Part shown: one piece after another, positions 33,480 to 41,980 of the stretch
How positions within the stretch are numbered: position 1 is the stretch's first letter
Layout of the letters: each line of letters opens with the position of its first letter
Source: Candidatus Bathyarchaeota archaeon
Lineage (GTDB): Archaea > Thermoproteota > Bathyarchaeia > Bathyarchaeales > Bathycorpusculaceae
NCBI GenBank assembly: GCA_026014615.1
Contig: JAOZHZ010000004.1
Span: 364,442-428,441, forward strand
Length of the DNA stretch: 64,000 bases
Reading direction: 5' to 3'
The notes under the pieces: model-generated
Told to the model about the DNA's origin: nothing
What the model saw: the letters and a program-made list of their open reading frames with translations, nothing else
Databases searched by the model: none
Program-made: the position numbers and the translations under genes

Positions 33480-34397
33480 ATGACCTTTACTGGAAGGTAC
33501 TTCGTAAACCCGTTAAGTCTCCTAACAGGTAATTTTCCCCAAAAAGAATGGATAATAGTAACCTCAATTAGGCTTCCCAGAATTATCGTGGTCATGTTTG
33601 CAGGCGCCGCACTGTCCATCTCGGGGGTAACGCTGCAGGGTGTATCACGTAACCCGCTGGTTGGACCAGAAACCCTCGCGGTATGTTCAGGGGCAGGCTT
33701 CGGAGCTGCTTTAGCCATAATCTTTTGGGATGGAACAGGCGTAATTCAAGCGTCCTCTTTTCTGTTTGGCTTAGCAGCGGTACTAGTGACCTATCTGGTA
33801 AGTGCCTCTTTCAAAAAATACGGCAGCTCCATTTTAACTCTAATTTTAGCAGGTATTTCGGTTTCAGTAATTTTCTCCGCGTTAATAGGCATCTTGAAGT
33901 ACATGGCTGACCCTTACGAAAAGTTGCCCTCCATCGTTTTTTGGTTGCTGGGCAGTTTTTCTGCAATCACATGGTCTGACGTTCCAAATCTAATTCCCAT
34001 GGCAATAGGCATCGTCATAATTGTGTTGCTGCGTTGGCGAGTAAACATCATGTCGCTTGGCGAGGAAGAAGCAAAAACTTTAGGTGTCAATTACGGGTTA
34101 ACCCGCGCTGCTTTGATATTAGCTGCAACCTTAGCAACTGCAGCCGCCGTCGCCATCAGCGGCATAATTGCATGGGTAGGACTAATTGTGTCCCACATCA
34201 CGCGAAGAATCGTTGGAACAGACCATAAGGTCCTCATACCCGCCACGATTTCCGTCGGCGCCATCTTTATGGTTGTATGTGACACTCTTGCAAGGACGCT
34301 CTACTCGTTTGAAGTCCCCATCGGCATAGTCACTTCTCTGGTGGGGGCGCCTCTTTTCATTCTTCTACTCATGGTTGGTGCAAAGAGAAAATGGTGA
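33480..34397 (+). CDS. FecCD/BtuC-type permease, first helix possibly out of frame
   Basis: A 305-residue FecCD-family permease with conserved blocks SIRLPRIIVVMFAGAALSIS, GVTLQGVSRNPLVGPE and AISGIIAWVGLIVSHITRR, and eight or more membrane helices. The ATG at 33480 omits the expected first helix. That helix is encoded just upstream from 33421 (MKKLKAAILLASLPFIFFLL) but in another frame; the join falls in a T8 tract (33469-33476). One more T would fuse them into one reading frame (PFIFFFIMTFTGRYF). Either a frameshift, slippage-based control or a base error. Partner of the upstream binding protein and the downstream ATPase. Confidence 0.82.
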   Translation: MTFTGRYFVNPLSLLTGNFPQKEWIIVTSIRLPRIIVVMFAGAALSISGVTLQGVSRNPLVGPETLAVCSGAGFGAALAIIFWDGTGVIQASSFLFGLAAVLVTYLVSASFKKYGSSILTLILAGISVSVIFSALIGILKYMADPYEKLPSIVFWLLGSFSAITWSDVPNLIPMAIGIVIIVLLRWRVNIMSLGEEEAKTLGVNYGLTRAALILAATLATAAAVAISGIIAWVGLIVSHITRRIVGTDHKVLIPATISVGAIFMVVCDTLARTLYSFEVPIGIVTSLVGAPLFILLLMVGAKRKW

Positions 34398-35185
34398 CGC
34401 TCCAAGTACAAGACCTGAACTTCTCATACGAGAACGGCTTTTCCCTGAAGGATATCTCTTTTTCGGCAGATGCAGGTCAACTTTGCGCCTTTTTTGGCCC
34501 AAACGCATGTGGAAAAACAACCCTAATCAAATGTCTATGCGACATTTTCAAAATGCGAAGCGGCTCAATTCTCTTCAACGACGTTGATTTAACCAAGTTG
34601 AAGTCAACGGGCGTTTCCAAGATTCTTTCTTACGTGCCTCAAATTCATGAAGCCTCGTTCTCATACAGCGTCATGGAAATGGTTCTCATGGGACGAAACC
34701 CCTACGTAAATCATTTTTCAACTCCCCGCAAGAGTGACCTTAACAAAAGTGAAAACGCACTTGCCACCTTAAATCTGCAGCATCTGAGAAATGAGTCGTT
34801 CACCGAAATAAGCGGCGGACAACAAAAACTGGTTCTGATTGCCCGAGCCTTAGCGCAGGAGACTCCAATTATGCTGCTTGATGAACCCACTGCCCATTTG
34901 GATTTCAAAAATAAGCTTTTGGTGCTAAAGGGCATCAAGAAACTGGTCAAAGAACAAGGGCTGATTGTTCTGATGTCTCTGCATGACCCTAACGAAGTTC
35001 TGCTGGTTGCCGACCAAGTCATCATGATGAATAACGGAAAAATCATTTCGCAGGGAACCACTGAACAAATCCTCACAGTTGAAAACATAAAAGCAATTTA
35101 TGACGTGGACGCCGAAATCTGGCGTTCTGGCACGAAAAAGGTGTTTGTGCCTTCTATGAATTTAGAAACAGGTGACTTTACTTGA
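34391..35185 (+). CDS. ABC importer ATPase (FecE/BtuD type)
   Basis: A 264-residue ATPase: Walker A GPNACGKTT (about 36-44), Q-loop VPQIHEASF, signature ISGGQQKL, Walker B IMLLDEPTAHLD and switch MSLHDP. It overlaps the permease by seven bases and is the energising subunit of the same importer. Its stop overlaps the start of a radical SAM gene (TTGA), tying that enzyme to the transporter. Confidence 0.92.
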   Translation: MVTLQVQDLNFSYENGFSLKDISFSADAGQLCAFFGPNACGKTTLIKCLCDIFKMRSGSILFNDVDLTKLKSTGVSKILSYVPQIHEASFSYSVMEMVLMGRNPYVNHFSTPRKSDLNKSENALATLNLQHLRNESFTEISGGQQKLVLIARALAQETPIMLLDEPTAHLDFKNKLLVLKGIKKLVKEQGLIVLMSLHDPNEVLLVADQVIMMNNGKIISQGTTEQILTVENIKAIYDVDAEIWRSGTKKVFVPSMNLETGDFT

Positions 35186-36120
35186 AAAACACAAAAAATC
35201 TCCTAAACTTGGCAAACCAAGCATGTACTTTCCAGACTGCCCAAAAAACCCGTGGAGTAAGAATAACCAACAAGTGTGTCCGTGTCCCCATATGTTATTA
35301 CTGTAACTACATGAATGAACCCGTCTACACCATGACCGCTCAAGAATCCGTAGACCGCGTAACAGAACTAAGGAAAATAGGCGTAGACAGAATAACCTTA
35401 GTTTCAGGCTGGCTAGGCTACCAAAACACCATGGCGGTTCCATACTTAAAAGCACTAAGAAAAGAATTTGACGATTTAGAAATCAGCGCCGCCGCAGGAC
35501 CAATATCAAAAAGCAGCCTGAAAGCACTAAAAGAAGCAGGATTAAACCAGTACGGATGCAACCTCGAAGCAACCCCCGAAATACTGGTCAAAATCAAAGG
35601 GTTCAACGACATCCCAGAACGAATCGAAACCCTCAAAAACGCACGCGAAGTTGGCTTGAAAATATCTACTGGCTACATAATGGGCATAGGGGAAAACGAA
35701 GAGCAACTGATGCGGTTGCTTAAAATAATCCGAAAGGTTGATCCAGAAAACGTTTTCATGACGCCCTTTGAACCTTACGAAAATACGCCTATGAGCGAAG
35801 GCACAGCACCAACAATAAAACAAGTTGCAGAGACAGTTGCCAAAACCCGATTGATGTTTAAAGATAAAAGATTGGGTCTGAGAATAATTCGTCAGGGCAA
35901 GTTTATTCCAATGGAGTTCTTGAGCCTTTTCGTTTTTGTTGGAATTAATTTGGTGGCACCTGCACCTGACATCACGGACATGACCGCAGAAAGTTTTCGA
36001 AAACGCCTTAAAGCCAGCATCCAAGACCTACAAAAAACCGAGCAGAATCTAATAACGGAAGGTATAGCTCAGAAGGAAATTGATGAATTCAAAGAAATCG
36101 CGAAGTCACTTCAAACATGA
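35182..36120 (+). CDS. HmdB/BioB-like radical SAM protein with CX5CX2C motif
   Basis: A 312-residue radical SAM enzyme of the biotin-synthase-like group. The iron-sulfur cysteines are Cys32, Cys38 and Cys41 in KCVRVPICYYC, a CX5CX2C spacing. Among radical SAM proteins this spacing is described for HmdB/HcgA of FeGP-cofactor synthesis, where the usual motif is CX3CX2C. SAM-binding and barrel elements follow (LVSGWLG, YGCNLEATPE, STGYIMGIGEN). No other hcg gene is visible, so the substrate is open. Start is TTG 35182 with AGGTGA 7 bases upstream, overlapping the ATPase stop, so it is last in the transporter operon. Confidence 0.78.
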   Translation: MKNTKNLLNLANQACTFQTAQKTRGVRITNKCVRVPICYYCNYMNEPVYTMTAQESVDRVTELRKIGVDRITLVSGWLGYQNTMAVPYLKALRKEFDDLEISAAAGPISKSSLKALKEAGLNQYGCNLEATPEILVKIKGFNDIPERIETLKNAREVGLKISTGYIMGIGENEEQLMRLLKIIRKVDPENVFMTPFEPYENTPMSEGTAPTIKQVAETVAKTRLMFKDKRLGLRIIRQGKFIPMEFLSLFVFVGINLVAPAPDITDMTAESFRKRLKASIQDLQKTEQNLITEGIAQKEIDEFKEIAKSLQT

Positions 36121-36317
36121 TTAGCCGACACCTAACTCTTTTTTTCATCGGGAGGCAACAGGGTTTTTTTAGCCCATCGTCCAGCATCGCGGCGTACAAA
36201 ACAGCCCTTGCCCTCAGAAAACACATCACAAATAGAACTGAAAAATAACAAAAAGTCACAAAAAATTATCAATTTGTTTCTGCAAACTTTTTTACAAAAA
36301 CAAAAAACAAAGGGGGG

Positions 36318-37298
36318 TTATTTGAGGTAGTCGTCGAACATCCAGTAGTGGTCTTCTTCTTGGTCCACGATTTCCTCAAACATGCGCCTTGTTTTGCTGT
36401 CACCGCGTTTACGGGCTTCCTCGATGATTTTTCGGTAAAGCACCAACGCATAATTCTCCGCCTCACGATCCAACCGTACAAAGTCATCCGCAGTCTCGCC
36501 CACCTGAGGCAAAGGGGCAGGCAGATACGTGGCTTCACCTTCCAGTAGGTAAATGCGTTCGCTGATTTTCTCCAGATGATCCATCTCCGCCATGAAAACG
36601 GTTTTGAGCAAATCACTGATGACTTTGGCTTTGTTGGTTTCCGCAACAGCTTCTAACGCCGTATTCTTCACCCGCAGGGGCAAGTAGCTGGCTTTTTCAT
36701 GCTGATTCGTGTACTGAATAATTGAGGAAATCTCAGCCGAAACCGCCTTGTTAAGCAAATCAAAGTAGTCTTGAGTGAAGATTTGCCGCCACTCCGACAC
36801 AGGCTCCGCCTCGGCTTCTTCGGGTTCATCTTGGAAGTTAACGTACTCTTGGAACTTGAACAAATGCTCTTCTTCTTCCCGGTAGATTTTCTGAAACATC
36901 TGACGCGTTGTTCGATCTTCAACCTGCCTAGAAGCCCTGATGATTTCGCGGTAAAGCTCCAGTGCCTCCTCTTCTGCCTTCGCACCGTTTTTGGCGAATT
37001 CGCTTAAACTGTTGCCTACGGTGACTTTGTCGGATTTTGTGGTTGCCTGTCCGCCGAGGTAGTAGATGCGTTCCATGATGTCCGCTGCATGCTTCATCTC
37101 AGTGATGGCAATGTCTTTGAGGAATTTGCCTACGGCTTCGTAGGTGGTTTTGTCTAAAAGGATGTTTTCAGGGATGGATTTGCGCATGAGCTTCTCCATT
37201 TTCGCATGCTGCAGCATGTACTGAATGGAAACCTGTATTTCTCGTGAAACCGCTCGGTTCAAAAGATCAATATATTCAGGGGTTGTTTTAACTGCCAT
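36318..37298 (-). CDS. Tandem ferritin-like diiron protein
   Basis: A 326-residue protein made of two ferritin-like four-helix repeats. Repeat 1 begins TTPEYIDLLNRAVSREIQVS, repeat 2 FTQDYFDLLNKAVSAEISS, each with a Glu/Asp-x-x-His iron motif (EMKHAADIM and EMDHLEKI) and a later Glu pair (EEEEHLFKF and DQEEDHYWMF). Internal duplication within one chain is unusual for bacterioferritin-sized proteins. Start ATG 37298; the longer frame to 37367 runs into the promoter. A TTTATA box (about 37340-37345 on the minus strand) would start transcription about 20 bases upstream of ATG. Likely iron storage or oxygen detoxification. Confidence 0.8.
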   Translation of the reverse strand: MAVKTTPEYIDLLNRAVSREIQVSIQYMLQHAKMEKLMRKSIPENILLDKTTYEAVGKFLKDIAITEMKHAADIMERIYYLGGQATTKSDKVTVGNSLSEFAKNGAKAEEEALELYREIIRASRQVEDRTTRQMFQKIYREEEEHLFKFQEYVNFQDEPEEAEAEPVSEWRQIFTQDYFDLLNKAVSAEISSIIQYTNQHEKASYLPLRVKNTALEAVAETNKAKVISDLLKTVFMAEMDHLEKISERIYLLEGEATYLPAPLPQVGETADDFVRLDREAENYALVLYRKIIEEARKRGDSKTRRMFEEIVDQEEDHYWMFDDYLK

Positions 37299-37334
37299 AC
37301 AAATCACAACTCTGCTAGGAAAATGTGTAAGCGT

Positions 37335-37350
37335 AGAGTATAAAAGATTT
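37335..37350 (-). promoter_or_regulatory. TATA promoter of the ferritin-like gene
   Basis: Minus-strand CTTTTATACTC places initiation near 37320, about 20 bases upstream of the ATG at 37298. Confidence 0.5.
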
Positions 37351-37551
37351 GTCATTAACCCAAACACAGCACTAAAAACAGGCTTTTTCTACATTTCCCA
37401 CGGAAATATGCTTAAACCCACAATCCGCTGCGAAAACTGCTTCATAAAAAAGAAAAATGAAAGGCAGTAAGTGCCAGTGTTAGTTGTTACTTTTTCTTTG
37501 CAGTTTTTTGCCACGGTTTCAACCTCAAATTCACCATTTGTACGCAATTCA

Positions 37552-37632
37552 TATTTAAAATTTGCTAAAGACCCCGCTGCGCGCCTGTGTAGCCGTAAGC
37601 TGACAGGAAACTAACGCCACAGATTAAAAAAC
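37552..37632 (+). ncRNA. Possible small structured RNA in the 37299-37721 spacer
   Basis: A TATA-like TATTTAAAA (37552-37560) is followed 20-30 bases on by a hairpin: CCTGT...AGC CGTAA GCT...ACAGG (about 37584-37607), then AACTAACGCCACAG. It is the only ordered structure in the spacer. No gene could be assigned to the rest of the spacer. The evidence is pattern only. Confidence 0.25.
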
Positions 37633-37721
37633 CAAATTTTCACTTCCGATTGCCTTTTAGACCTCAAAACCTCTTCAGATTTGGGGAAAAATGCGCCTGA
37701 ACCCAGAGTTTTTGCTGTCAG

Positions 37722-39290
37722 TCAAGACCACTGCACAAACATGGCGGAATCTTGAATGTATTCTTTGCCTGTTCGCAGGGCGACTTCCGCCTTCGCCAAC
37801 TCACCGCCCAAATACGCCGCATGATCAACACTGGACATCAACTCCATCTCCGCAATTTTTCTATAAACATCCTCGGCGGTTTTACCCTTAATTATGGCGT
37901 CAGGTTCATGTATATCTAAAGAAATGAAATGCAACGCAACTATGGCTTCTTCTTCACGGTCCACAGCAACCCTAAAGATGCCCTTCTTATCCAGTTGGGG
38001 CTCAGAGTTGTTTTCTGTCGCCTGTATCACAGGTGCCTGTTTTTCTAGTTCTCGATTGTAAGGTTCTTCGCGGTTCCGCTTATCCTTCAGCACCAACAAG
38101 GTCAAGCCTAGGTCCTTAGGAACTGAACCGCGCTTTTTGGCGAGAAACATCATCTTAGCAGCCGTAACCTCTTCTGCAACTGTGCCTTTTGCTTTGTCGC
38201 TTTTCTCAGTTGCCAACAGCATACCTACGTTCATCTCAGCAGATAAACGGGCAAGCAAAGCATTTACACCCACGGAGTCTGCGTCCATCAATTCCGTAAC
38301 GTTAGAAACACCTACAAACAGGGGAACATCAGGATTTCTCGAACCGAAATCGCGGAAGCCAACAAAGGACTCCAAAACGTTTGAGGGTTCCAGAATTAGG
38401 TCGCCTAAAATTTTGGTGAAACCAAGTTTTTTCGCTTTGGTGATGATGTTCTCAAGGAAGCCCACACGGTCAGAAGCTTTTTTGGGAAAGTGACCCTCAC
38501 GCTGATTAGTCGGAATCGCCACTACGGCTACGTCTTTGGCGAAAGGTGCAATCTGTTCAAGGTTTCCTGCGTCCAAGCTTAAAATCAGGTCTACCCCAGC
38601 GGAAACTGCTGCTTCAATCTCGGCGGGGTCAAGCGTGTCTATGCTCACAGGAACATCAACAACTGCCTTAACGGCTTTAACTATGCGTCTGGCGTCTTCA
38701 GGTCGGCTTTCCCCCGCAAACATACCCACATCAATAAGGTCTGCACCTTGTTGCACAAAACGGGTTGCCAGCCGCTGGATTTCCTCGTCAGGCATTAAGG
38801 CAGCGTCAACAATTTCCGCCAAAACTCGCATCGGAAAATCTTTACCCACAGGCAAATTCTTGATTAGAAGGTTGTGAGGTTTTTTGAGTAGTTCGGCTCG
38901 GTTTGCTTCGACTTTTTCCAGTTCTTGAAGGGCTTTTTGCCGAAGCTTATCCCTGAGCAGGTCACATGCGGGCACAGTGGTTGAAAGGGTAACTTCGTTT
39001 AAGGATTCCAGCACGGTGGGCAGGTCCGCTGCGTACCTTGGACCCTTAAACGTGGAAACACCTACAGCTTTGGAAACCGCCTCGGTGTTGCCCCGCATGA
39101 GCCCCGGAACTAAAATCGTGTCAAAGCCGTCGAGTTGCTTGTTTTTTAGGGCTTGGCTAATTGTTTCGGGGCTTAGGAAAGCCGCAACAGGAACGTTTAT
39201 GACAAAAACTTGTGTGTGAACGACTGCATCTTTGACGTATTGTTTAACGGTTTCTTCTGCAAGGATTCCTGTGACTAAAAGCACTTTCAA
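37722..39290 (-). CDS. Dihydropteroate synthase-related protein (archaeal, pterin biosynthesis)
   Basis: A 522-residue archaeal protein whose central part is a DHPS-like TIM barrel (GADLIDVGMFAGESRPEDARR, VPVSIDTLDPAEIEAAV, LGDLILEPSN) with an N-terminal alpha/beta domain (MKVLLVTGILAEETVKQYV) and a C-terminal extension (from about 440). It belongs to the family related to MJ0107 linked to tetrahydromethanopterin biosynthesis, but the classical pABA-binding loop is altered, so catalysis is unproven. Followed upstream by a tiny frame and DUF447 on the same strand, in line with a pterin cluster. Confidence 0.85.
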   Translation of the reverse strand: MKVLLVTGILAEETVKQYVKDAVVHTQVFVINVPVAAFLSPETISQALKNKQLDGFDTILVPGLMRGNTEAVSKAVGVSTFKGPRYAADLPTVLESLNEVTLSTTVPACDLLRDKLRQKALQELEKVEANRAELLKKPHNLLIKNLPVGKDFPMRVLAEIVDAALMPDEEIQRLATRFVQQGADLIDVGMFAGESRPEDARRIVKAVKAVVDVPVSIDTLDPAEIEAAVSAGVDLILSLDAGNLEQIAPFAKDVAVVAIPTNQREGHFPKKASDRVGFLENIITKAKKLGFTKILGDLILEPSNVLESFVGFRDFGSRNPDVPLFVGVSNVTELMDADSVGVNALLARLSAEMNVGMLLATEKSDKAKGTVAEEVTAAKMMFLAKKRGSVPKDLGLTLLVLKDKRNREEPYNRELEKQAPVIQATENNSEPQLDKKGIFRVAVDREEEAIVALHFISLDIHEPDAIIKGKTAEDVYRKIAEMELMSSVDHAAYLGGELAKAEVALRTGKEYIQDSAMFVQWS

Positions 39291-39300
39291 GTTTAACCCT

Positions 39301-39414
39301 CTATTTGGTGACTCTGACGGCTGCGTCTTTGTTGCTGGCTTTTGCGACTAGACACGCCCTCCTGAGGTTTCTGGCTGGATTTTTAACGTAGACATTCAGT
39401 GCAGCTTCTCCCAT
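39301..39414 (-). CDS. Possible 37-residue protein between DUF447 and the DHPS-like gene
   Basis: A short frame, ATG at 39414 to TAG at 39301, reading MGEAALNVYVKNPARNL... and overlapping the end of DUF447 by about 19 bases. It is basic (RNLRRACLVAKASN) and fills the only space between two genes of one transcript. I recognise no family. Chance is possible at this length; conservation in relatives would be decisive. Confidence 0.35.
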   Translation of the reverse strand: MGEAALNVYVKNPARNLRRACLVAKASNKDAAVRVTK

Positions 39415-40046
39415 GACTGGATTTTCGCAGTTAAGTCCTTCATAATAGTCGAGTATCGGGAGTCGGGAGCTGTTCGTTCTATAACGTCCTTGCAGTTGTC
39501 GATTAGCTCTAACAGTTTGAGAACGCTTTCTTGTTTTTCGGGGTTATGTGTCCATGCTTTGATGCGGGTTGCATGTACTATGGCTTCGACTGCGGCTGAG
39601 AAAGCGCGGCAGTAAACTTTTGGGTAAGCTATAGGTGCGGCTATCTGTTTCACGTTGCAGACTGCTTTGGTTCTTTGAACGCCAATCGGAACCAAATTCT
39701 GCACTGAGACTTCTATGGTTGCGTCTGCCGTGTTTAGTTTTGGGGCGTTAACGGTTTGTGCCTTGCTGAACCATTCCGAAGGCAGGGTCGCTTTCGGGTT
39801 TGCTTCTTTGAATGCTGCCCTGTAAAACACGTCTATGTCCCATGTTAAGTTGATTACAGCACATCTGGTTCGTAGAAGGTTTCGGTATGTCGATGACGAG
39901 TTGAAAATTTTGATTATAAGCTGCTCTTCATTTTCCATAGTGGTACCCATGGGTGCAGCGTTCGGTTTCCCGTCTAGGTTATAGGTAGAGACGATGGTTT
40001 CGGCAATTTCGTTCTTTGAGAAACCTAAATCCGTCAAGTTTACCAT
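39396..40046 (-). CDS. DUF447 family protein (flavin-reductase-like fold)
   Basis: A 216-residue protein with the family features of DUF447, a split-barrel flavin-binding fold: the N-terminal ETIVSTYNLDGKPNAAPMGT strand-turn, a hydrophobic AVINLTWDIDVFY and a C-terminal helical tail. DUF447 genes occur with tetrahydromethanopterin biosynthesis genes in archaea and methylotrophs, matching the DHPS-like gene downstream here. The exact reaction is unknown. Confidence 0.72.
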   Translation of the reverse strand: MVNLTDLGFSKNEIAETIVSTYNLDGKPNAAPMGTTMENEEQLIIKIFNSSSTYRNLLRTRCAVINLTWDIDVFYRAAFKEANPKATLPSEWFSKAQTVNAPKLNTADATIEVSVQNLVPIGVQRTKAVCNVKQIAAPIAYPKVYCRAFSAAVEAIVHATRIKAWTHNPEKQESVLKLLELIDNCKDVIERTAPDSRYSTIMKDLTAKIQSWEKLH

Positions 40047-40281
40047 TAAACCACCTCAACCAAGACTGAAGCCATAAATTTTGCTTCAACCGAATGTAGG
40101 TTTTGACACTTATAATAAAGGTTTCTCGGTTCGCATCAAAAATTTTTGTTCGGTGTGTAATATTTTACATAACAATACAGGAATCTACGCAAACAAATAT
40201 GCGTTCATACAGACGCGCCAATTCGGGTACGGGGCAAGTCTTAAATGGCGCTTCCATCGGTGTAGAAAGTAGTTTTGGTTG

Positions 40282-41538
40282 ATGTTTATGGCGGTAGAAC
40301 ATACAGCTTTAACGGTTGCTTTGGCACAGCTAAAGTTGGCAGCCCAAAAACTCGAATTGAACCAGGGCATTTACAAGATGCTTAGCCAGCCTAAACGCAG
40401 CATAATGGTCAGCATTAACGTCCGCTTGGACAACGGCGCCATAGACGTCTACAACGGCGTGCGGGTACAGCACTGGGACGCACGGGGACCCTTCAAAGGC
40501 GGCATACGGTACTACCCCAAAATCACGCTGGATGAAGTTGCGGCTTTGTCAATGTTGATGACTTGGAAGTGCGCAATAGCAGATATCCCGTACGGCGGCG
40601 CGAAAGGCGGCGTATGCGTGGACTCCAAGAAACTAAGCAAGCGTGAGTTGGAACGCCTAACCCGCAGGTACGTAAGCCTTATAGTGGAGTATCTGGGTCC
40701 TCACCGAGACATACCCGCGCCTGACATGTACACTGACGCCCAAACCATGGCGTGGGTCATGGACACCTACAGCCAACTCAAAGGCTACATGGTACCCGAA
40801 TGTGTAACAGGCAAGCCCGTGGAGGTCGGCGGCTCTGAAGGGCGCACCGAAGCCACGGGGCGGGGCGTAATCCACTGCGTCCAGCAAGCAGCACAACGCA
40901 TAGACCTAAGGCTTAAAGACGCATCTGTAGCTGTTCAAGGCTTTGGCAACGTCGGTTATCATGCCGCGCAAGCCGCCGCTGAACTCGGATGCAAAGTCGT
41001 CGCCGTCAGCGACTCCACAGGCGGAATCTACAACCCAAACGGCTTAAACCCCGCCCAAGTCCTCAAGCATAAAGCAGAAACGGGTTCCGTTCAAGCCTTC
41101 AAAGGCAGCAGGGACATAACCAACGAGGAACTCCTAGAAACCTCCTGTGACATTCTTGTGCCTGCGGCTTTAGAGAACCAGATAACCTGCAATAACGTGG
41201 ACAAAATCAAAGCGCGCATGGTGGCGGAAGCCGCTAACGGACCCACCACACCCGAAGCTGACAAGGCTCTGTACGAGAAGGGCGTTTGCCTTGTGCCTGA
41301 CATTCTTGCTAACTGCGGAGGCGTAACGGTCAGCTACTTTGAGTGGGTTCAAAACTTAACCCGCGAGCACTGGTCTATAGAGAAGGTCAATCGTAAACTG
41401 GGCGAGAAAATGACCAGAGCATTCAACGACGTGTATGCGCTTAGCCAAAAAGAAGAAAGCGACCTGCGCACGGGAGCTTTAATGCTGGGAGTAGGCAGAG
41501 TCGCAGACGCCATAAAAACGCTGGGCCTTTGGCCATAA
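40282..41538 (+). CDS. gdhA: Glutamate dehydrogenase
   Basis: A 418-residue hexameric GDH that interconverts glutamate and 2-oxoglutarate plus ammonia with NAD(P)H. N-domain: GPFKGGIRYYP, MTWKCAIADIPYGGAKGG (Lys97 and the catalytic Lys109 in the longest frame) and PAPDMYTD; Rossmann: VQGFGNVGYHAAQ. Length and motifs fit the archaeal/bacterial group. ATG 40282 is taken, with a TTG at 40279 directly before and another ATG at 40288. The 40047-40281 spacer has no other gene; the flanking DUF447 gene is divergent. Confidence 0.96.
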   Translation: MFMAVEHTALTVALAQLKLAAQKLELNQGIYKMLSQPKRSIMVSINVRLDNGAIDVYNGVRVQHWDARGPFKGGIRYYPKITLDEVAALSMLMTWKCAIADIPYGGAKGGVCVDSKKLSKRELERLTRRYVSLIVEYLGPHRDIPAPDMYTDAQTMAWVMDTYSQLKGYMVPECVTGKPVEVGGSEGRTEATGRGVIHCVQQAAQRIDLRLKDASVAVQGFGNVGYHAAQAAAELGCKVVAVSDSTGGIYNPNGLNPAQVLKHKAETGSVQAFKGSRDITNEELLETSCDILVPAALENQITCNNVDKIKARMVAEAANGPTTPEADKALYEKGVCLVPDILANCGGVTVSYFEWVQNLTREHWSIEKVNRKLGEKMTRAFNDVYALSQKEESDLRTGALMLGVGRVADAIKTLGLWP

Positions 41539-41639
41539 CCACCTTCCTTTTCGATATTTTGGATAATGCGTCATCTCGCTTGGCTTGCTTTCGACAGTTG
41601 TCTTCAACATGTTTTTGAGTTGAAAATGCGGCAATAGCG

Positions 41640-41692
41640 TAGACCCCCCCTATCGTTTCTGCATAGAATCAATATTAGCATCCAAATAGACG
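41640..41692 (+). repeat. Dispersed intergenic repeat, copy B
   Basis: A seven-C run, then the exact 18-base core at 41650-41667 and ATATTAGCATCCAAATAG, which copy A also has. The rest of the 41539-41980 spacer shows nothing coding; a frame on the minus strand reads the repeat (CRNDRGG) and a low-complexity tail. Confidence 0.8.
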
Positions 41693-41980
41693 GTTTTGAG
41701 AAAAATTTGTCGCGCTTGCTAATCGAAGGTTGTTTATCCGTAATACACCAATTTGAACCTATGAAGCCCGCTGTTTTTATTTTCTCGCGAACTAGCAAAA
41801 TACTAAATGTTCTGCCGAAGCCATATCCGAAGCACATCCAAGATGTCCTTGACGAAAATGGCGCGGCTGTAAAAAAACAATAAACCGCAAGTACTCTAAA
41901 ACGTCGCGTTTTTTTGTTGCTTGTGCCATAAGCCTTATCTTCGAACGTGCATTTCCTGCTTAGCTCGTGAGGAACCGCGT

